Assembly (NCBI GenBank): GCA_035772735.1
Contig: JASDFA010000019.1
Location: 35,301,001-35,365,000 of the forward strand
Direction of reading: 5' to 3'
DNA from: Datura wrightii
Taxonomy: Eukaryota; Streptophyta; Magnoliopsida; Solanales; Solanaceae
Length of the DNA: 64,000 bases
Translations under genes and position numbers: made by a program
In this document: positions 34,231 through 45,718 of the stretch, in pieces
How positions within the stretch are numbered: the first letter of the stretch is position 1
How the letters are laid out: each line of letters starts with the position of its first letter
Notes under the pieces: model-generated
Database searches by the model: none
Told to the model about the DNA's origin: nothing
Seen by the model: the letters and a program-made list of their open reading frames with translations, nothing else

Positions 34231-35300
34231 TCAAGGTCAATATTATGCTAGGAACGACTATTGTGGCTTAGTTCAAAGTTGGAAAGGTGCAAATTTTGGA
34301 ATCCGATGCTCTAAACCATCTGTTCCACCACAACGGTCATCCTTTATTTCTCATAATTTGAGGGATGGTCCATCTCAAGATCAACAGCTTTTCAAAATTG
34401 AAGGCATGTTAGAGAAAGTGCTCTCCAACCAAGAGAGATTCAATACTTGTCTAAAGAGTTTAAATGAAGTTGTTAGGTCCCATACTACCTTTATCCAGAA
34501 GTTGGAGCAACAAATACGAGACCTCTCTAAAGAGCACAATTTGAAGTAGAAGGATCAACTTCCCACTGACACCATGATGATCCCCAAAAGCAACAGAAGT
34601 AGTTCTAATACTCATTACATGGTTATAGTGACTCAGAGCAGAAAAATGTTACACCCCAATATTGATGAGCCTTATGGTACTAATGTTTATGAAGGTAGTG
34701 AGGTGAAGAGCAAGCATGTTGAAGAAAAGTGGTGTTGGAACCACTTGTTGATATTTCTAGTGATAAGGTTATATTGGACAAAAAAAGGAATGAAAAGGTG
34801 AAGGAAAAAGTGGGTGACATTGCTAAATCTTATCCTTAACCTCTTTCTCCCTTTCCTTAAGAATTGGCTAAGCAAACTCTAGATGTAACAATTGATAAGC
34901 ACATTGAGAAGTTAAAGGAGGCAACACTGCGGGTGCCATCAATTGATGCTCTGAAAGAGATGTCCAGATTCGCCAAATACCCTAAAAGTTGCTAATATCT
35001 ATAAGTTTTTAGGGTTGACCATGCAAAAATCCACATCCAGTCGATGTCAAATGACTAATAAGTCAACCAAAAATCCAAAAAGGGTTGTAGAAGATGTGCT
35101 AGTGAAGGTTAGAAAATTCATACTTTTGACCGACTTTATTGTTTTGGACTATACTGTGGACGTCAATATACTTATTATTATTGGGTGACTCTTATTTGCC
35201 ACCAATAGAGAGTTGATGGACTCAAAAAAGCATGGGATCATGCTTTATCAATAGTGAAATGATGACCTTCAAGTCAAGAAAGGGTGCATATGTTGCCTAA
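34231..35300 (+). pseudogene. Element H: gag C-terminus and protease remnant
   Basis: Gln-rich 'GQGQYYARNDY' leads into 'FKIEGMLEKVLSNQERFN' and 'TTFIQKLEQQIRDLSKEHNLK' (34390-34548), the spacer found near the end of one Solanaceae-type Athila gag. Later 'VTQSRKML' corresponds to 'TRSGKVL'. 'IEKLKEATLRVPSIDALKEM' (about 34905) and 'KRVVEDVLVKVRKFILLTDFIVLDY' (about 35080-35155) are the protease region. The active-site loop is missing. The gag N-terminus and knuckle are absent, so H has an internal deletion joining its first ORF to gag. Confidence 0.65.
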
Positions 35301-35614
35301 CATTTGTGGGAGCATATCGGCATTTGAGAAGATTATCAAAAGGCTCGATGATGAGAAAAAAAACCAAGAATGATGGAAAAGGTATACCTAAAAAGAAGAA
35401 GGCTAAGAGAAAGTGGATGAAACAATATCTATGCGGCTCTAAATAAAGGAAGTGGGCAGAGAAATCCCCACATAGGGATGACTCACCCAGATGCTTGATT
35501 TAGTTATCATGCATCATGCTGCAATATTAAATCAGCTGCTTTTAAGAAGGAATCGAAGGGATGATATACTATGTGTAGTATCCATATTGCAAAGTAATGT
35601 TAAAGAAAATAATT

Positions 35615-35632
35615 CTTGGGAGGCAACGTAAG
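35615..35632 (+). promoter_or_regulatory. Degraded copy of the conserved hairpin in H
   Basis: CTTGGG-AGGCAA-CGTAAG: the 5' arm and loop match El3/El2, while two bases of the 3' arm no longer pair. Its position after the protease remnant is the same as in El1-El3. Confidence 0.6.
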
Positions 35633-35709
35633 TGTTTTATACAATTGTTTTTCACTCTAGAAAAATTTTTGGCATTGGAGAGTCTCATAAGTACGTTGAC
35701 GCTAGTTGA

Positions 35710-35924
35710 TCAAGGTTGTGGTACATTTATTTCAAAAAAAAGTAAGACATACGAAGTGTAAACGATAGGAAGTGTTGAGAATCTAATGCATAAATTACGT
35801 GATGAATGAGGTGAGCAAGGCATAGACTGGTCAGACAGGGCACTGGCCAGTGTGTCATAGAGAAGGATTTCCACAATGGCAGCATGTCATAGGGCCATGT
35901 CCACTGTCTCAACTCTCTCTCTCT

Positions 35925-36013
<89 letters not shown>

Positions 36014-38555
36014 ACCCTTATTCTCTCTGATTTCTAGCATCTAAACCAAGAGGAAGTAAGGAAGAAACATCAAGCACAACATAACCAAAATACAAGACAA
36101 GATAAAAGATCATCTGTGAGGTGGGTGTGGTGTGTTTGTGAGCTATTTTTGCTGTGATTTAGGAAGCAAGGTTGCTGCATTTTTGGATAGTTAGTTTGAA
36201 GGAAATACTCCTATTCTATCCAAGGATAATCTGAAGAAAAAGGTAAGTGTTTCTAGTTATTAAACTTTCCTAATAATCCTTGCTAAAACTAGAAGTTGGA
36301 GGCCATGTTGGGGTGCCGTTTTTGGTGATTGTTGTTGAAGTTTCCTGATCAATTTTAAAGGTTAGTGCCACTGTGTTTTTCTTGGAATGTACTCTATAAG
36401 TGGGATTTTGTCATAAGGAAAGTTAGGTAATTTCGTACTTTAATTTTACCTCAAAGTTTGGTGAAGCAAGTTGCAGTAAAAATGCTAAAATATTGTCTTG
36501 TGTGTTGTTGTCATGGCTGTTTGTTTGTGTTACGTTTTGGCTGAAACATTTTGCTAAAAACAGCCTTGTTACCAAGTTGTAAACTCAAGGAACTGAAGAG
36601 GCTATATGTTTTTTGTTGGAGGAAAAGAATCGGCTAATGGAAACTCGTCGAAATAAGGTAAGTAAGGCGCCACCATTCGTTGTTGTGTCAAGAACAATTC
36701 TTGAGTTGTAGGTTGAATAAAATGGCAATTATCCCATGTGTATTGAGGAATTATGTTAAGCCATATTTAATATTTAATTTTCATATTTATTTGAAGCTAA
36801 AATGTTAATATTATGTCTAGCCCAAAGAGGAGCCTAAAGTGTAATATTCTTTTGATTGTTGTCGTGGCGATACATTGAGTTGGAGACCCCTCAATGTGGG
36901 CATTGTTAGCTGGTTCTTTACATTATGTTATACATATTATGTTGATCATGTTTGAAGTTCTGATTATTGTGTGTAATTGGAAAGAAAGCTAAGATGATGA
37001 TGTTAGTACCAAATTAAGCTAAGTACTAGTGTTGGCCTAGTAAGGGTAAACGAGGGTATTAATGCGGCGATTCCATAACATAGTCATCTATCTCATGCGT
37101 ATATGTTTTAAGGAATTAAAGGCCTTAGAAAGATTCCCTAATCTCCACTCCTAAAGTTAACGACAAGTTATCGAGTTGTCAAGTTTTAAGTTAAGGACAT
37201 GTTGATCCAAAGTATCTAAAGTCAAGTCTTAGTACTCTAAAGCATGTTTAAATATCTTATATGATTACAAGAACTCTGAATGAACTTAAGTATTCCAAGT
37301 TGAGTTTGAGTTAAATCTAACCTTTGTAGGTTGAATCCATGCATTCAAAGTGGAGTCTAAGTATTCCAAGTTGATTCTAATAACAGATAAGCAAGGTCCA
37401 ATATGATTTTCCTCGAGTCTCAAGTTCAAATTAAGTTTCCAAGTCAAGATATGTTTTGTTTCCCCTTCTGGCAAATGTTAGGGGTAATGTATTCAATAGG
37501 TCCTCTAAGTTTGACCCATTCTTCTAGTATGCTATATTGCATTGTTCAGTTGCTAGTCTAAGTATCAGTTTTACTATTGTTGCATGGTTTGCATATTATT
37601 TGTCACACGCCCTCTCTGGTCCAAGTATTAGATGGCTGATTATCCAAGGTTCTATATATGAAAATTTTGGTCTACGTTTCAGGTCGGCCGTATAAAGTTC
37701 AAGTCCCAGTATTAGGCAACTCTTAAATAGTGGTCCAACTATTAGGTATCCATACTTAAATGTTGATCCTAGTATCAAGTAGCCACTGAGCCGATTCTTA
37801 TGACTCAGGTCCAAGTATCGAAAGTTTTTGCCTATGAGTCAGTTGAGTGATGCTTCTACATAGAGTCTACATATAGGGTAGCAGGTTACATAGTTATAGA
37901 TTATCTCTCCCTGCCCTATATTTGTGTTATGTTTAACTATTAGTTTCCATTGTCTATGTTGAAAGGTTTTAGATTGTCAGGTTTTTGTTATTACCTTCTC
38001 TGGTTCAGTTTATTTTTTGCATTATTTTGTTTATAGCTTTTAGTCTTACACACCATTGCATTTCTTTGTAGTGACGTCCCTTCATCTGGGATCCATGTAA
38101 TCGTGCTGCAGGTGCAGGTAGTTGCTCAGACCATTAGTTGCAGTAAGATCCCAGATTCAGCTGAGAGTTGTTATGCTCCTTTCTTTCACTATGTGTCTAG
38201 CTTTGGTTGTATTAAGTTTTTTGTACAGTATGGGTTGGCGGAGGCCCTATCTTGTGTATTTCATTTTGCTTACACTTTAAAGGTTTTCATGTACTGGTTG
38301 TTAAGCTTTATTATTTCAATTCAGTATATGGCCTTCTTGGCCTTTCGTAGTTCTTTTAAGTTGTTGCTATAGCTTTGTCGCCATTCTACCATGTTTTATG
38401 TATGTTGAGACCTGGTCGGTCCATTGTTATATTTATAGTTGTCTATGACAGGTTGCCCCATTGACCTAAGGGTCACAAACAAACACTATATAGCTGGCTT
38501 CTTGATCAATTTAGAGTCGAGTTCTAGTCACGCCCCCTAATTTTGGGGCATGGAA
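35710..38555 (+). repeat. C' LTR (long-LTR family), 5' edge uncertain
   Basis: Related to the C LTR: GGTTGCTGCATTTTTGGATAG at 36170, a CAATGTGGGCATTGTTAGCTGG block at 36893, GACGTCCCTTC and GTGCTGCAGGTGCAGGTAG near 38072-38120, and the end GGGGCATGGA followed by a primer site. Where C has a 39-bp tandem repeat, this copy has degenerate GTCCAAGTATTAG-type repeats (37590-37830). Open frames such as 38103-38372 are LTR sequence. Confidence 0.65.
35911..36013. repeat. Compound (CT)n(AT)n microsatellite
   Basis: A CT run followed by about 28 AT units; the junction carries one CTAT interruption. Confidence 0.95.
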
Positions 38556-38559
38556 AACT

Positions 38560-38571
38560 TGATATCAGAGC
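38560..38571 (+). promoter_or_regulatory. C' primer binding site (initiator tRNA-Met)
   Basis: TGATATCAGAGC, one change from TGGTATCAGAGC, 4 nt after the LTR end. Confidence 0.85.
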
Positions 38572-38763
38572 ATAGTCGAGTCCTAGGGTGTCTACAAAGC
38601 CATGTCTAGTAAAGTGATGCTTATGGGTATGTTGTGCACCATACTTATAATCAGGAGCCCACATGACATTTAGGAGTTGTTTCACTTTATTCACTAATAG
38701 ATCGCTCTTTAGAGTGAAGTTGTAAGTGTTATCTAAAGTCTAAATTGTGATTATGTTTCAGAG

Positions 38764-39458
38764 TATGCATGTGATGAGGCAAATGGCTATGAGATTGATT
38801 GGCACAATAGTTGGTGATGGTACTAGCCACCCTCCTATCAATCAGAGAGATAGATTAGAGGCACAAAGTGATCTCAAGCACCCCTAGTGATAGCCCCTCT
38901 AGTTCCAGCAGGAACTACTATAGAGAAATGCCCAGCATCCCCAGGTCAAGTACCACTTTAAGGGGATAGAGTTGATCCTACAACACTTGTTGCACCTCCT
39001 GCAACACTTGAAGGGATAGGGTTACGGGCGCACAGTTCATTTATTGACTCATATAAACTATGGTCATGGAGTAACAGTTTGAGGTGTTGGAAGGGGCCAG
39101 CGGAAATGCGTCTGAGAGTTCTAGAGCCTATGAAATTTTGGGTCTAAGCCCTCCATTTTTCATGAGATCTAATCCAGATGAGGATCCATAGGAATTTATT
39201 GATAAAATGTACCAAGTATTGTGGTTAATGCGAGCTTCAGTGATAGAGAGTGTAGAGCTGGCAAAATTTAGGCTACGTGGAGTAAGTATTTTGTTATATG
39301 AGTCTTGGAGCCGAGATGAGAGAGAACATGCACCTCCTGCTGAGTGGCAGGTATTCTTAGAGGCTTTTATGCATTAGTATCTGCTACAGAAGCTCTGAGA
39401 AGCCAAAGTAGAATAGTTCATACACTTGTAGTAGGATAGCCTGAGTGTGTGAGATTGA
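38764..39458 (+). pseudogene. C' Gag remnant, cut by element G
   Basis: 'RQMAMRLIGTIVGDGTSHPPINQRDRLEA' opens the frame. After stops, the core is 'PPFFMRSNPDEDP', 'EFIDKMYQVLWLMRASVIESVELAKFRLRGVS' and 'AEWQVFLEAFMHQYL'-like residues (39140-39400), a typical Ty3/Gypsy gag fold. It ends abruptly at 39458, where the LTR of G begins. No pol of C' is in the window. Confidence 0.7.
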
Positions 39459-41107
39459 TGTACCGCGGATTTACGGCACTTTCGAAGCTTAAAACATAGG
39501 TAAAATGCTTTCTCTTAGGTATGTTTATGCATATATGAGGTTCTTTTACTTTGTTTTCAGGAAAAGCAGGTTCGGATGTTGGATTTTAGGAAAGGAGCTG
39601 AAAATGCAGAAAAAGGCTTGTTATGAGTGACAATACGATCCATACCATCCTGATACGAGTCGTACCAACTGTCCGTAGCACAACCTTGGAGAACATGCAT
39701 AAGTGCTGAGCTTAAGTATGATAGGTAGTATGAGCTATACTGTGCTGGTACGAGTCGTATCAAGGAGTCGTGATGGAGATTCAGAGAATGTGCACTTGTG
39801 GAAGATCCTAGTACGAGCAATGGCCACGAGTTGTCATGACAACATAAAAATCATACCAAGTATTCATGGTGAGATTTAGATATTGGGATACTTGGAAGAT
39901 TCAGGGCACAAAAGGATTGCACGAGTCCTGCCAGCATGGTACGAGTCATATAAAGGACCCATATAAGATTCATTAGAGATGCTAAGTTTCAGAAGTTCAA
40001 GCTTATGACTGCTCCTATGATTCATAGTACCATTGAACGAGTCGTACCAACCTATAGTACCTAAGATGATCAAAAGTTGCAGACTCTTATTTGGAAGCAT
40101 CCTACGTTTCGTAGCAGCATGCTACGACTCGTAGGACAACTCAGCGGCAAAATCCCTGTCAATTTAGGAAAGGATTTCATTAATTGTATAAATACTTTTC
40201 GGTTATTTTCCTCAATAGAAGCCCATACTTTTTTCAATTACTAACATAGTCTTTGGTTTTAACATCCTCTTGAGAGCAAATACATGAATACTTTGACCGA
40301 ATTCATCATTGTTCTTTATTTTCTAAAGTGTGATTGTGAAATTGATTATTGGGTTTTTCTTCCATCAACATTGTAAGTGCTTTATTATGTTTTCTTCTCT
40401 GAATTACAATTTCTTACTTGCAATCATGAATAGGTAAACCTTCCACAACTAAGGTTGTGGGAACCATAGTGGAATAACAAACAAAGGTTAACACAAAGTG
40501 ATTCTAAGCCAATACGAATGCTTGTATTATTCTTTTCTTCATTCTTAATGTTTCTTAATGGTGCAACATTAGGACTAGCCTGAATTTTCTTCTTGCTTGA
40601 ACCTAGAGAAGAAGAGATTAGGAAAGGACAATAACAACAAAGCCTTAAAATTAAGTTTCGTTGAATAACTTGAGCTGCGGTTGCAAGAAAGTTAATCTGG
40701 AACTATTGATAAAAGGTAATTGAAATAGCTCATGAGTCCTAACCAGGTGACTAAGTATAGTAATCTAATAGTGGCGAATCAGCTATTTGTATGAGCATAG
40801 TTTGTCAACTCTACAAGCTAAGTATTGGGATAGATTACAACTGTAATAATCTGACCTAGTTAAGAATCCATGAGGAACACTTCCCTAATTAATTGCATAA
40901 CATTGATAACAACAACATTTCAACATTGTCACCATACTGTTTTTTATTAAATCCCCTTTTAGGAAATAATTGAACTAAAAGCATGAATACGAGCATTAGT
41001 CTATATTTGGACCATATTCCCGAAGGGATCGACCACAACCTTGGTTAGCTTCTTTATTGACAATGTCCGTGTTATACTTCTACAGAGGTGTAATTTTAGC
41101 ATTATCA
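39459..41107 (+). repeat. G 5' LTR (Athila-like)
   Basis: Starts TGTACCGCGGATTTACGG, ends about ATTATCA before the primer site. It contains several TACGA(G/C)TCGTA palindromes (for example near 39645, 39750, 40034, 40115), a TATAAATA box near 40190, and a leader with AT-rich sequence. The exact 3' edge is uncertain by a few bases. The preceding 5 bp are ATTGA; the matching right copy is not in the window. Confidence 0.72.
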
Positions 41108-41112
41108 AAAAA

Positions 41113-41130
41113 TGGCGTCGTTGTTACTGA
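41113..41130 (+). promoter_or_regulatory. G primer binding site (tRNA-Asp), degraded
   Basis: TGGCGTCGTTGTTACTGA resembles the tRNA-Asp complement with about five changes; its position just after the LTR supports it. Confidence 0.6.
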
Positions 41131-41269
41131 GTACGGTGTAGGATTAGATTATTTTCTATTTACTTAACTTTTAGTCTTTATTGTTTTCTTTTCAATTTGG
41201 ATACCATCAAGAAACGGCCAACCCCTCTAAGTTGTAGCAATATCCTAACTTGAGAGCAACCTCTTTGAT

Positions 41270-42942
41270 TAGTTGTATGGAGGATAAGAGGTTGTTAGTG
41301 CCCTTGGGGAGAGGTTGGGTGTTGAGACACTAGCAGCCATACTTATGAATTTTTATGAGAATGATGTCCAGGGGTACACAGAGATGGTAAATGCACTGGA
41401 GGGAATGGGGTCTTACAACTTCAGGCTGAAGAAGTTGGACCTTGATCTCAAGAATCGTGCAACCCCTCCAGCAAAACCTTCAATCAATGTACCACCATCC
41501 CTGGAGCATAAAGCTCCACCTCTACATCTAAAATATGCATTCTTGGATGAGAACAGGACCTTGCCAGTAATTATTGTTGTAGACCGTGTAGCATGGCAAG
41601 TTAAGGCCCTAGTATCAGTGCTAAGAAGGTACAACAAGGCAGTTGGTTGGACTACTACTGGCATCATCTAGATTCCTCCATGCATATGCACCCACAAAAA
41701 TGAGCTCGAGCAAAACTATGTACCATGTATAGAGCATCAGCGGAGACTGAATCCACCCATACAAAAGATGGTGAAGAAGGTGATTATCAAATGGTTGGAT
41801 GCTGGTGTTTTCTAACCCATTATTGATAGTAAGTAAGTGAGTCTGATACAGTGTGTGCCAAAGAAGGGTGGAATTACGATGGTGCCAAATGAGAAGAATG
41901 CCCTGGTCCCGACGAGATCGATCATAGTTGGCGTGTTTGCATGGATAATCATAAACTCAACCATTGGATGTAGGACAACTTTCGATGCCTTTCATGGACC
42001 AGATTCTTGACTTTTCAACAGGAAGAGGATGGTATTGCTTTCTTGATGGTTATTCGGCATATAATCAGATCTCCATAACCTCGGAGGACCAAAAGAAGAC
42101 AACCTTTACCTGTCCTTATGGGACTTTTTCTTTCAAGAGAATATCATTCGAATTATGCAATGCACTGGCCACATTTCAGCGCTGCATGATGTCCATTTTT
42201 TCGGACATGGTGGAGGACACCATTGAAGTATTCATGGATGACTTCTCAGTTGTGGATGATTCCTTAGAAGATTGTCTTGCGCACCTGAGCAAAGTGCTTA
42301 GTAGGTGTGAAGAAACTAATCTAGTACTCAATTGGGAGAAGTGTCACTTCATGGTGAAAGAGGGGATTCTTCTAGGCCATAGGAATTAAGGAAAAGGCAT
42401 ACAGGTAGATAAAGCAAAATCAAGATAATAACCGAATTGTCACCGCCTATTTCTATCAAAGGTATCTAGAGCATTTTGGGGCATGCAAGCTTTTATAGGA
42501 GGTTCATTGAGGACTTATCAATGATTGCACAACCATTATGCATGTTTCTTGAGAAGGGGGTAAAGTTCGTCTTTGAAGACGTATGTATGTAAGGTTTCAA
42601 ATGTCTGTAAGAAAGACTTACCTCAGTCCCCATTATTGTTGAGGCAGATTGGTCTCTTTCGTTTGAGGTGATGTTTAATGCCAGTGGAGTTGCCCTAGGT
42701 GTTGTCTTAGGGAAAAGGAGAGCAAAGATATTTCATCCCATTTATTATGACAGCATGACACTCAATGAAGCTCAGAAAAATAATATGGTGACTGAACAGT
42801 AGTTACTCACAGTGATTTTTGCATTTGAAAAGTTTTGGGCATACTTGCTCGAAACTAAGGTGATCGTCCATACTGACCAAGCAGCACTGCGCTATTTGAT
42901 GTCAAAGAAGGATGCTAAACCAAGGCTAATTTGATGGGTGGT
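41270..42942 (+). pseudogene. G pol: protease-RT linker, RT and RNase H
   Basis: The only Athila-type reverse transcriptase in the window. The linker 'HLKYAFLDENRTLPVIIV' and 'LRRYNKAVGW' (41540-41650) is diagnostic of Athila pol. RT follows: 'CVPKKGGITMV' (41850), 'CPYGTFSFKRISFELCNALATFQRCMM' and the catalytic 'VFMDDFSVV' (about 42225-42255), then 'LVLNWEKCHFMV'. RNase H: 'FEVMFNASGVALGVVLGKR' (first catalytic Asp changed to Asn) and 'VIVHTDQAALRYL'. gag is deleted between 41130 and 41300. Cut at 42942 by the LTR of E. Many stops. Confidence 0.85.
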
Positions 42943-44536
42943 TGTCATGACCCAAACATAGGCCCGGATCGAGACATGGGACAAGGAGCTCTGAAGGACT
43001 CCAAGTGGACCCATAGCATGAGCATACATCTAACTCAATTAAATAAAGTAGAAGACTTAACATAGTAAACATAACGGAACTCTAATCATAACATAACATC
43101 AGAACCACAATTTACTTCATACATGACAAGCTGATTACTATGTACAGTCTGAAAGCCTCTAACATATCTGATGGGTTTATGAGACAACACCCCCAACTAA
43201 CCTGACAAGTCTGAAAACTGAAAATACAAAGATGACTGGTAATGAATGGTCCTTCGGAGATGAGGACTCACCACTAAAGCTAGATGCTAACTCCGGAGAA
43301 CTAGCAAGTGACGGGGCTGAGTCTGAAGATCGCGGCCTGTATCATTAAATGATACAACACATAGTATGCGGTCAGTGCGTGAAATGTATCGAGTATGCAA
43401 GGTAAGTAAAACGGACAGTTGAAATACATAAAAGTTCATAGGACTAGGACAACATGATCATAACATAAATATCATAATGCTAACATAAGGCTCAAGGTTT
43501 TCAAAACATTCATAAATCATTTATAATAATAATCATAAGAGAAGATCTTTATTAGACATGACTTGAGCCAAAGTATATATTCATAATCATACATAAATCA
43601 TGAGAAACAATGGGAGATTCTTATAACTTACATACCCCATATGTGAATACATGGAGCCCCACCTGTAAAACCCTAGTCGAGAGGGTGGTCATACCTTTCC
43701 AAGAGTAGTACCATGAAAGAGGTGTGATATCACTCATGAATGGCCCATTTGAGCAAAAGGGACAGTCCCAGAGAAGGTCCCATCATGGCTACATTGGCGC
43801 GTAGCTCTGAGACTCGGGGTATGCTTTGACCCCGGGTCTACTCGGTGTCAAAAACTACTCCCAAAACATATATAGTGCTCATAGGATAATATATATGAGA
43901 TTCATAGGCTAGTTAAAATCATGATAATCATAAACATGCTTGAAATACATGAACTAGCCATGAAAGTAGGGCCCATGAGTCAGCTATAATCATAAATCGC
44001 AAACCATGAAGATCATGCACACTTGTAAAACATGTATATACATGATATACGTAAATTCAAGATGAGCATTTTAGAGAAATCATATTATAAGTCATAAATC
44101 ATAATGGGTTAATGAACATCAAAATGTAAAGTAGAATCATAACTTGATTTATCATGAAACATACATAATAGGGCATAGTTTAGAAAATTTAAACATAAAT
44201 AGTTAAAAAATCTACCCATGACTTATAAAACTTGAAGTTATACATGAGGGGAATTAACCCATAGAGGATGAGAACAAGATGTACTGTCCCATACATCCTC
44301 TTCATTCAGCCATCCCTGACAACGGGTGACCTAACCGCTCGTGGGGATAACCACGACTCGTGGTCACCCCAACTTGAAAATTTCGAACGAGTCAATACTC
44401 CTTAATCTGTGTCTCGTAATGGCTCATGGGCAACCTGATGGATCACATGATGACTGGTTCTGTGACCTGGTACAGAAAATCTTATTTACTCCGTTTCAAC
44501 CCCCAGGTCTGATCTTAGGGCTTTTGGGGTATAACA
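42943..44536 (-). repeat. E LTR (minus-strand Tekay-like)
   Basis: 1594 bp; on the minus strand starts TGTTATACCCC at 44536 and ends TTGGGTCATGACA at 42943. It includes CCACGACTCGTGG (44351-44363). The minus-strand polypurine tract (AAGGGGGAGATAT) lies just beyond, at about 44537-44549. The flank at 42938-42942 is GTGGT; the other end of E is outside the window. The plus-strand frame 44341-44568 is LTR sequence. Confidence 0.85.
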
Positions 44537-44804
44537 ATATCTCCCCCTTGGGAAAATTAATCCTCTAAACATATAGAAAAGAAGAGAAATGCAATCATCA
44601 TATTCAAATACTGATCAATAAAGCTGAAAATGACGGAATAACTGACTCCTATTTGAACTACATGACTGAACTAAATTCATGAATCATACATACGCACTTT
44701 TACATGAAAGAAACTAAGGTACATGAGCTGAATATGAAACTGAATAGGCTTTTAGGGTAAAAACTGATACCTTAAGCTGAAATTTAGCCGAAAGGTTATA
44801 GATG

Positions 44805-45718
44805 TGGGTACCTAGCCATCATATCTTCCTCGGATTCCCACGTAGCTCCCTCAACATGTTGATTCCTCCATAAAACTTGACTGAAGCTACTTTCTTATTT
44901 TCTTAGCCTACGAACCTAACGATCAAGTATTTCTACCAGAACCTCCTTATGTCTAAGTCTATCCTTCACACCGACACTATCCACCGGGATAACTAGAGCT
45001 AGATCACCCAAGAACTTCTTTAAGAGCGATACATGAAAAACAGGATGAACAGAAACTAATTCTGAGGGTAACTCCAATTCATATGCCACCTTGCCAACCT
45101 GTTTAACAATTGGAAGCCAACATAACAGGTACTGAATTTTCCTTTCTTTTTGAACCTCATCAATCCTATCATGGGAGAAACCTTTAGAAACACCCAATCA
45201 TCAACTTCAAACTCAAGGTACTTCCTCCTCACATCAACATAGGACTTTTGGCAACTTTGAGCTATTTTCGACCTATCCCATATGAGCTGAACTTTCTCCA
45301 TTGACTCATGGACCGAATCTGGTCCTATCATCGTAGCTTCACCAACTTCAAACTAATCAATAGGCAATCTACACCTCGGCCCATAGGGAGCCTCAAACGA
45401 AGCCATCTTAATGCAGTAACGACAGTTGTAATTATAGGAAAACTCAATAAGAGGAAAATGGTAATCCCAACTACCTTTGAAGCCAATCACACATACTTGC
45501 AACATGTTCTCGAGAGTCTAAATTGTACATTTTGCTTGACCGTCCATATGCAGGTGAAATGTTGTACTAAGCTCGACCTAAGTACAAAGTCCCTTTTTAA
45601 ATGATCTTCAACACATAGAGGTAAACTAGGTACCTCTGTCTGATATGATGGACAAGCGCACTCCATGCAACCGAACTAGTTCTTGAATGTTTAGTTTGGC
45701 ATAATCCTCAGATGAATC
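44805..45718 (-). pseudogene. E integrase and chromodomain, cut by C
   Basis: Minus strand, reading from 45718: 'SSEDYAKLNIQELVRLHGVRLSIISDRGT' (second catalytic Asp kept), a stop, and 'HLHMDG'. The region of the catalytic Glu is altered by frameshift. Then 'MIGPDSVHESMEKVQLI', 'YLEFEVDDWVFLKVSPM', 'VHPVFHVSLLKKFLG' and the chromodomain around 44960-44810 ('EVLVEILDR', 'VLWRNQHVEGATWESEEDM'). A frame change lies near 45110. The coding stops abruptly at 45719, where the C LTR starts inside the integrase core. Confidence 0.85.

Noticed and set aside
35911..36013. Long CT/AT microsatellite as a regulatory GAGA-type element
   Set aside because: Simple repeats of this kind are common in plant LTRs; nothing around it marks a promoter.
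38103..38372. 89-codon plus-strand frame with hydrophobic C-terminus
   Set aside because: It lies within the C' LTR and aligns with non-coding C LTR sequence near 49715, where the frame is not kept.
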